Origin: Argyresthia goedartella
Taxonomy: Eukaryota; Arthropoda; Insecta; Lepidoptera; Argyresthiidae
Length of the DNA: 64,000 nucleotides
Direction of reading: 5' to 3'
Assembly (NCBI GenBank): GCA_949825045.1
Contig: OX463809.1
Coordinates: forward strand, 7,405,501-7,469,500
Below the pieces are notes generated by a model. The model saw only the letters and a list, made by a program, of their open reading frames with translations. It ran no database searches and was not told where the DNA came from. Position 1 is the first letter of the stretch. Each line of letters starts with the position of its first letter. Below, piece by piece: positions 57,125 to 64,000 of the stretch. Both the position numbers and the translations under genes were made by a program.

Positions 57125-57390
57125 ATTAGTTTCACGCTTCATTCTCACACAGGAGATGCAGATTCGAATCCTGACAATGTACCGTAATGAGATAATTAAT
57201 TTATCTTAAGTACATTATCGGACGTTCAGTGTTTCGGATGACACGTTAAGCTGTAGGTCCCGCCTTCTACCGCTACGTGGTAGCCGTAAAACCCGTCGAC
57301 CAAACCGCACTGAGCCAGCTTGTTGGAGTATGGCTTAATCTTACTCGTATCCAGGTAAAGGCCTGTGCCCCTCGGTGGGGACATTAATTG
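57125..57390 (+). repeat. SINE C copy 6 (body type A, + strand)
   Basis: Head with TTTCACGCTTCATTCTCACA and B-box-like GATTCGAATCC, ATCTTAAGTACATTATCGGA, GTTCAGTGTTTCGGATGACA, GAGCCAGCTTGTTGGAGTAT, ending near GGTAAAGGCC. Confidence 0.8.
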
Positions 57391-57492
57391 CCTAGATTTA
57401 TTCTATAGTGGTCAAATTCATATAAGCAACAGGAATAGTTGCGGATTTTGTGAAAAAATCATCGAACCAAGCAAGACTTTTAGTTCATACAC

Positions 57493-57723
57493 CTATTAAT
57501 GATACATATGAGTTACTATTAATGATACATATGAGTTACTATTAATGATACATATGAGTTACTATTAATGATACATATGAGTTACTATTAATGATACATA
57601 TGAGTTACTATTAATGATACATATGAGTTACTATTAATGATACATATGAGTTACTATTAATGATACATATGAGTTACTATTAATGATACATATGAGTTAC
57701 TATTAATGATACACATGAGTTAC
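57493..57723. repeat. 23-bp satellite array, 10 copies
   Basis: Units start at 57493 and every 23 bp to 57700. Unit CTATTAATGATACATATGAG plus TTA; only the last copy has a change (ACATAT to ACACAT). The array is almost uniform. Confidence 0.97.
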
Positions 57724-57984
57724 GGAAAATTTGTAATGAGTTTATTAATCGTATTGAGGTTTTTCTGGCTTTCTTTGACTTTAAATTTCCGCTCAAATGA
57801 CCCCGTTGGAAATTAAATTACTTTGATAACAGTCCATGACATTTTCCATTTCGCAAGGGCTTGGTTCGAAACATGTTGAGATTAAATAAAATCACCAGCA
57901 TTATTATTAACCCTGCAACGATCTTATTTCGTCAGTGGGCGGCTGCTCTGCGGAAAACATTGACATTACCGCACAAAAAGAAAC

Positions 57985-58165
57985 TGTCAAGCGCGAGTCG
58001 GACTTGCATACGAAGGTTTCCGTACCTTACAAGAAAAAACGCAAAAAAGATTTCTCTTGTTTAGATACCACCTTGATTTTTAGGGTTCCATACCTCAAAA
58101 GGTAAAAAAGGAACCCTTATAGGATCACTCGCATGTCTGTCCGTCCGTCCGTCTGTCACAAGCAC
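57985..58165 (+). repeat. Repeat E copy
   Basis: GTCAAGCGCGAGTCGGACTT, GAAGGTTTCCGTACC, TTTTAGGGTTCCATACCTCA, GGAACCCTTATAGGATCACT, GTCCGTCCGTCCGTCTGTCA. Confidence 0.7.
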
Positions 58166-58454
58166 TATTAGAGGAGGAGCTATAAGAGACAGAGTCTTGA
58201 AATCTTCTGCAAAAATACTTATCATAAAATAATTATAATTTAAGTCTAATTTGAAAAAAATATTGCCTACAAAATGATAGAACGAAAAACAAAAATCCTT
58301 AATGTAGGTAGAGTAACGTTGAAAACGGCTCTTTAAACTTATTTTTTTAATTTTAGTTTTGATTTCATTGAATTGAACTTCAGAAGTTATGAGCAAAGTA
58401 GAGGCGGGGATACCGTAATAAAATATGTAGGGTATCGTTAAGGGCTCTTTCAAA
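58166..58454. other. Repeat-derived AT-rich sequence, no gene
   Basis: Continues from repeat E. A TTTTAGTTTTGATT...AACTTCAGAAGTTATGA block is shared with 59175-59210. Open minus frame here is not convincing. Confidence 0.4.
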
Positions 58455-58860
58455 CTCAAACTCAAACGCATTTTTTATTGCAAATTGGCAAAAATAATAC
58501 ACTTTTATAAGTCAAACACTTACTTACATGGATAAAAATAAAAAATTAATCAAATATGATCAACTAAACTAATGCGTTCATGACTGATTAAGATTTGACT
58601 TTGCAAAAGGAAATCTCCCTTTCAAGTCGTGATTCATGACTGAATCTCGCACAGGAAAAGGAGACTCCATAAACTCTACCAGTGCTTCGGAAATACGCCC
58701 GCCAGTGAAGATAGCACCAAGAAACTCTACGTGGATGTATTTTTGTTAATTTTCGTATTTTTTTTGTCTTTATAGTCTGTACAATATACAAAAAATCTAA
58801 TCTTATGACAATATTATTAAATTTAATATTAATATTCGAACATCGTTCCATAAGTGCCAA
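58455..58860 (-). repeat. LINE 3' end with ACTCAA tandem tail
   Basis: On the minus strand the sequence ends in TTTGAGTTTGAGTTTG units (58450-58468), as at 34.6 kb. A UTR-like AT-rich body precedes it. No RT sequence recognised. Confidence 0.45.
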
Positions 58861-59499
58861 TAATATGTCTCAAAATAACAATCTAACAAAATAACTGCTG
58901 CAATGAACATAACTAACTGTAACTAACAAGCTGTAATGAAAATAACTTATGAGAAACCAGACTGGACCAGTCCCCCCAGCAGCACCCGTTCACCAGTCTG
59001 ACTTGTGCACCAGCCATCACCCCCCTCGCCATATTTGAGGGTGGGGAGCAACCCGCTACACAGAGCCGCCGCAAGTTTAGTGAGCATGACCATAAACTCT
59101 GGTTTCTTTGTAAAAAAAATTGTATGCTACGTTAAAACTTATTAATTTGTTTGAGTACTTATCAATCTTTTTTTTTATTTTAGTTTTGATAACTTCAGAA
59201 GTTATGATCATAAAAATGCAAAAAATTACCATTCCCCGCCCCTTATCTCCAAAACTACAGAGTCTAAAATTATGAAAAAAATACGGAATATAGAACTTAA
59301 GCCAATAATTACAGGTAAACTGGTTTATTTTATGGTTTATTTCCCGGGATTAGCAAGTATTTTTTTATTTATCTGAAAACACATATGTACAAACTTATAA
59401 ATACACTTAGTTACGTACATGGAGCATGAAAGTAGCCGCACAAATAACTTTGTACAAAACATTTTGCTATGTAAAATCAAAACTATTCACTCCTCACCA

Positions 59500-59700
59500 T
59501 CCTACCATTCTACGATGGTACGGAACCGTTCGTTCGCGTGTCCGACTTGCAGTTCACTGTTTTTTAAAACACTTGACGCTGTGGCTCATGTGGTTCACGC
59601 ACTCTGTGAAAATTTCATCTCTCAACCTGCTGACGCACAGAGGGACAGCAGAGGCTTATTAGGGTCCCGGTCGGCAGCCTTCAGGTACCAATAAGCCCTA
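59500..59700. repeat. Repeat E pieces
   Basis: TACGATGGTACGGAACCGTT, GTGTCCGACTTGCAGTT and GAGGGACAGCAGAGGCTTAT match parts of the family at 22.1 and 30.8 kb in rearranged order. Confidence 0.55.
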
Positions 59701-59972
59701 TTGACAGATAAATCATAAATTTTGTATGTAAAATGACAGACATATTTGTCCCATAGAGGTTATCAGCCATAAATATGATAACAAGTTACCTAAAGAGGAG
59801 CCATTCTTAGAGTATCTGTCAACAGTAGGGACAGACGGTCTCCCTTCCCTCTCTAAGCTGAACAAGCAGAAGAAGACGGACACCTGTCAAATGCTACTTC
59901 ACAATGTATGTATGAATGGCTCCACTTTTTAAACATCCAAAAAACCAGTCTGGTATCAGCACAATACACATC

Positions 59973-60086
59973 AAAGTCGCCGAGCCGCCGACATAAGTCG
60001 TCAGTCGTGGTAGTTGGCGGCTTCAAGGCAAAGTCGCCGAGCCGCCGACATAAGTCGTCAGTCGTGGTAGTTGGCGGCTTCAAGAT
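59973..60086. repeat. 57-bp tandem duplication
   Basis: 59973-60029 and 60030-60086 are near-identical (AAAGTCGCCGAGCCGCCGAC and GTGGTAGTTGGCGGCTTCAA blocks). The period is 19 codons, so a + frame reads KSPSRRHKSSVVVVGGF twice. No domain or splice signals support a gene. Confidence 0.9.
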
Positions 60087-60124
60087 TCCACTTAAAACTG
60101 TTGCCATGATGTTGTTATTGCTCT

Positions 60125-61945
60125 AAGTAAAGCCTCTAATGTACGAGCTAAGCTTTTTGTAGGACGCAATTATTGTAAATATGGTAAACATTGTATAACA
60201 CAATGTTTTTTTCCGACATTATAGAATCATATGTTTAACTATGACATCATATTTTTAAGTACAAATATTTGTTTACATTACATTAAATATTGTAAAAGAT
60301 TATATTGTGTGATAGATAATTTAATAGGGTGTTGACTGTCATAGAAACTCACAATTTCTCTTAAACTTGACCAGAAGCTTTCGAAATGTTCCTCTATCGT
60401 ACAAAATTTTCTTCACGTAGCAAACATATAGCTGTAGATTGATATCTCACACGCGAGCTGGTTACATTTATTACCAGGGCAATAAGGAAAGGATGCCCTA
60501 CTCGTAGTTTTCACTCTCTTAATTGCTTTTTGTTGATAATTTTGTTGATGCACCAAAAATTAAAAGCACATCACTCAAGAAGTAGGCCCTAAGAGAAGCA
60601 TCTAATGCCGAGCTTCTCCCAAGCAGGCAATAAGTATCTGATTAAATGCATACTAGATGCCTAACGATGTCTCCTTTTATTTAATATTATTTTTTTGCTT
60701 CTATTTATTTAATAAACAAATAGTGCCCGTGAAATGAGAATAATACTTTTCACTTGCTTTGCCGTAGAATAATAACAGTCTTCCGCATAATTAAAATTAC
60801 TAAATCTATACATATAAATAATTCAAAACAGTTTAATTTGTTCCTGAGTCAACACAACAGTCTTACAAAGCTTCGTATTATATGAGACTATAATTTAGAA
60901 ATCCGACAAAAACATTATTATGCTCTTTGCCTATTAAAGAACAATATTTGTTAGAGAATCAAGTGGAGCGATGATTGTGCACTAATTTTGTGTATTTATT
61001 AGTGCCTTTGTTAGATAAACAGCAAGGTGTGCTTTAATATTTATCAGAAGAAGTGCAAAACATTAATCACTCCTGTAATCTTCATTAGAACATATTCAAA
61101 GGCTGTCAATGAAGTCGTCGTAGTCAAGCCTAGCGGATCCAAACTGTTTGATCTTAGAATCCTGTGCTCTTCGTGGCTGTGACCTGTCAAATAAGCCATC
61201 AATCACCATCTAGAACGCTTCATTGACCTTACACATACATTATTTAGCTCCAAACAAGAGCTATTTCATGCTTTTGTGAGATAATTAGCCATCAAAGTGT
61301 TTGAAGACCTTTGACGCGTTCGAGTCATCGCAGTTCACAGGCAGGTATGTGTCGTTCAAATCACTTGGAAATCATTGACCAAAAATAGGCTAAGGTCTGA
61401 CATTCACTTCTAACTCAAAAGTTCATTCAAAACTTAATGTGGTCCCAAAAACATTTTAGTAGATATCTACATATTTTCCTTATTGAACACTACACATCTA
61501 AATTCTGAACCAATTAAAACAGTATAAGGCTTTTTCTGGGTGATTGGTCTGTGATGTCAGATGGGTCTATTTATGGGTTGACCTCATGTTTGGTGTCACA
61601 ATCTGGCGAATTTTATATCGTTATATGACCAAATTAGCCAGCAAGTAAACTGCCTCGGGGGGCTATCGACAATGGCCTATGCGAAACTTAAGCTTTGCGC
61701 TATTGCGAAATTTAACCCGCGAAAATATTGGTTAGCGTTTGCAAATATAGCGATGTATCACTAGTTATTAAATATCGATTTGTGAATACAGCTAAAGGTT
61801 TCGCTAATTAGATACTTTGTACGTCTGTCATCAAATGCCACATATCTTGAGCCTGAGCCGACCAGCCGACCTCGCCACCTTATCACCCCAACCTGACATC
61901 TGCGAACCAATCAGTCTCTGGAAGGTTCTATGTATTAATTATTGC
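60125..61945. other. No gene seen
   Basis: AT-rich sequence without recognised repeats or coding signals. Confidence 0.5.
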
Positions 61946-62345
61946 ATTTATAAAGGCGAGTACTGATGACGTTTGTGGCTGGCTGGACCGGACCGGACTG
62001 GACCACCGCCGACGTGTGTGCACTTGACCCAGTTGCCGGACCGGTCCGGACTCGGAACTTCCGATCCGCCGCCGTGCCGTGTCGGCATCGCATCTTACTT
62101 GTTATTCATTTTAACGACACAAGTGGCCCAGGAACTTTACTTGTGCTCATTCAGTTGTGTTTGTCATTCATTCATATTTCGTTGCTCTTGTCGCAGGTTG
62201 GTTAGTTCGACGGAAAACTTAAAAGCTCATGGTGCATGCGCTCTAGACAATTTTTCTTTTGCTAGTAATATTTTTTCTGGGTGGACGTTTTTCAGAGTTG
62301 TTTATTGGAAGAGTTTTCCTGCTTCGGTAACAAAAAAATAAGTTG
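61946..62345 (+). promoter_or_regulatory. Promoter-like patch, weak
   Basis: A TATAAA box at 61949-61954 is followed by a CG-rich stretch with repeated ACCGGACC. Separately, a canonical arthropod initiator TCAGT at 62151-62155 has a near-DPE CGTTG at +28 (62180-62184), and a donor-like CAGGTTGGT at about 62195. Two open frames of 79 and 122 codons overlap here but resemble nothing known. Could be a start of another transcript or coincidence. Confidence 0.25.
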
Positions 62346-62544
62346 CTTTTGCTGTTACTGTTAAGGTCATTTCAACTTGACTCGCTTACTTTTTCGATGC
62401 GTCGAAAGCTCTGGTAAAAGCTCCCCGCTTCAGTGTCGCGCCGGTCACGACCTCGTCGGCTCACACGCCTAGCAAACAATTCTCACAATATTACCGACAC
62501 CGAATCTTAAATGATGGATTCGGTAGATGTTGGCTAGCATCACC

Positions 62545-62735
62545 GGGTTCGAGTCCCGGTGGGGGCAATATTTGTTTGATGAGAACAGATGTTTGTACCC
62601 TAGTCATGTTTGTTTATCTATCTAAGTATAATATTTATCTATATAAGTACATATGTGTATTGTTGTCTAGTACCCAAGATCCAGGGAATTATAGTTTGGG
62701 GCTAGATCAATGTGTGTAAATAGTGTCCAAGGTTT
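62545..62735 (+). repeat. SINE A copy 5, head-truncated
   Basis: Begins at the B-box (GGTTCGAGTCCCGGTGGGGG), then the body and CAAGATCCAGGGAATTATAG, GTGTGTAAATAGTGTCCAAG tail. Confidence 0.85.
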
Positions 62736-64000
62736 TATTATTTTCGTTATCATTATCACGGTGAAGAACGTACTAGTGATGGAAAACATCGTGAAGAGTC
62801 CTTCTTAGCTAGCAAACTCTAGCTAGCAAACTCTAGCTAGCAAAATGCAGTATTGCTTATATAGCTGACTAATCGTGAGTGCAACTGTGCCTCTGCTTCC
62901 ACGTGTAAGAAAAGTTGTGACGACGTTTTGTAATCGGCAAAATGCATGAACACGTAGTTTTCAACTGTTTCGTTATCGGTATAAACGCCGAAAAACCTTT
63001 ACGTTCGGAAAACTGCTCCAGAACATGCGCCCACTCATACCGATTCGAACAATAGATACCTCACCGCATCGATCATGTCGATCTATTGTTAAACAATACA
63101 ACTTGTATTATATTATCGCCTTAAGCGTGTGACTCTGAACAAATAATCGATAAGCATCGTAATTAATTGATATTGACGGTTACATATTTGGAGATATCGC
63201 ACCATTGTTCTATTTGTATGTCGGTGGTTGTACCGCTCACCTGTCATGAATGCAGTTCACATTTTTTTTAACAAAATAATTTCTTCTTTCAGTAAAATGT
63301 TCTATCTACAATATGTATAATATAGTGGCTGTGGCTAGACGTATAGGCGCACGCGCAACGCCATCCCGTATCAGAAAAGGCGTGACGCTAGTTTGTAATG
63401 CTACGTTTTATTTTATACAGATGATCGCGATTGTGCTATTCTTAAAAGTTACAAGCATATATATACTCACAAGAACAAACCGCCCCAAGAATCGCGCGGC
63501 CCAAAGGTACCCATTACACTGGCAGCATTACCGCGCTGCATAGCCAGCGAGATCCTCTAGACCGAAGGTCCCAAGGGGGTTGGCAAATCCTCGGTCCTTC
63601 GATTGATGCCCGATGTCCTTAGTATGCTATGACAAATGAATGATTATCGTGACATGAAGGTCATGTTTGTTATACCAGTAACAATAATGACACGTCTAGT
63701 CTTGAAGATATAATTCGTTACTAGTCAATTAGATATGATATGAGGTGCTTAAATTGTGCAGCTTCTAGATCTGATATTATTATGTTATGTTATCTTAAAA
63801 CAAAATGCATTCAGACGTTTATGGGTTTGAATTAAAATTAGAGCAGCATTCAAACCGTAATATGTAACGAAAATATAGGCGGTATATTGTTTTATTGATT
63901 TTTTTTTTCATTTATGGGGAAGGTAACAGCTTTCTTAAGCATATGCTACAAATTATACTAACTAAGAAGCCAATGAGAACCTCCCACAGTTATTATTCTA
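62736..64000. other. No gene; small SINE C body B scrap at 63345-63395
   Basis: GCCATCCCGTATCAGAAAAG and GGCGTGACGCTAG match body B in the reverse sense. At 62805-62842 GCTAGCAAACTCTA is repeated three times. The rest is AT-rich with no supported feature. Confidence 0.5.

Overview
The window looks like insect nuclear DNA, most likely from a moth or butterfly. It is AT-rich and gene-poor, and it is filled with tRNA-derived SINEs, truncated non-LTR retrotransposons, MITEs and a mariner element of the DD37D (maT) group, a group known from silkworm and other insects. There are no bacterial operons, no CRISPR array, no rRNA and no credible stand-alone tRNA gene. Species assignment is inference.

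Only one host gene can be supported well: an aquaporin (major intrinsic protein family, closest to insect Drip) on the + strand. Its first transmembrane exon is 45221-45432. Two separate upstream coding starts, exon 1A (9958-9976) and exon 1B (40098-40134), each end one base into a codon before a consensus donor. Both join in frame to 45221, so the locus probably has two promoters about 30 kb apart that give two short N-termini. The next exon, which should carry the first NPA motif, is not visible in the 18.5 kb to the right, so the gene runs off the window or has a very long second intron.

Layout. 0-9.4 kb: nested LINE fragments, SINEs and a zone of recurring GGCCGC motifs. 9.4-10 kb: first promoter and exon 1A. 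10-40 kb: intron of the long transcript. It holds a 35-bp satellite (15.0-15.3 kb), a decayed RTE/BovB-like LINE (16.1-19.4 kb, - strand), a perfect 38-bp palindrome (22.26 kb), a nearly intact mariner (27.04-28.35 kb), MITEs, and a foldback-like structure (36.3-39.07 kb) that encloses two different retroelement fragments. 39.7-40.13 kb: second promoter and exon 1B. 40.1-45.2 kb: intron with more repeats and a very uniform 39-bp satellite just before exon 2. 45.4-64 kb: SINEs, MITEs, a 23-bp satellite and an unproven promoter-like patch at 62 kb.

Repeat families recur across the window and are named here for cross-reference: SINE A, B and C; LINE-J (Jockey-like 3' halves); LINE-K (a second non-LTR RT C-terminus); MITE-1 to MITE-4; repeats D to I. 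These names are local labels, not database names. Boundaries of decayed repeats are estimates by eye.
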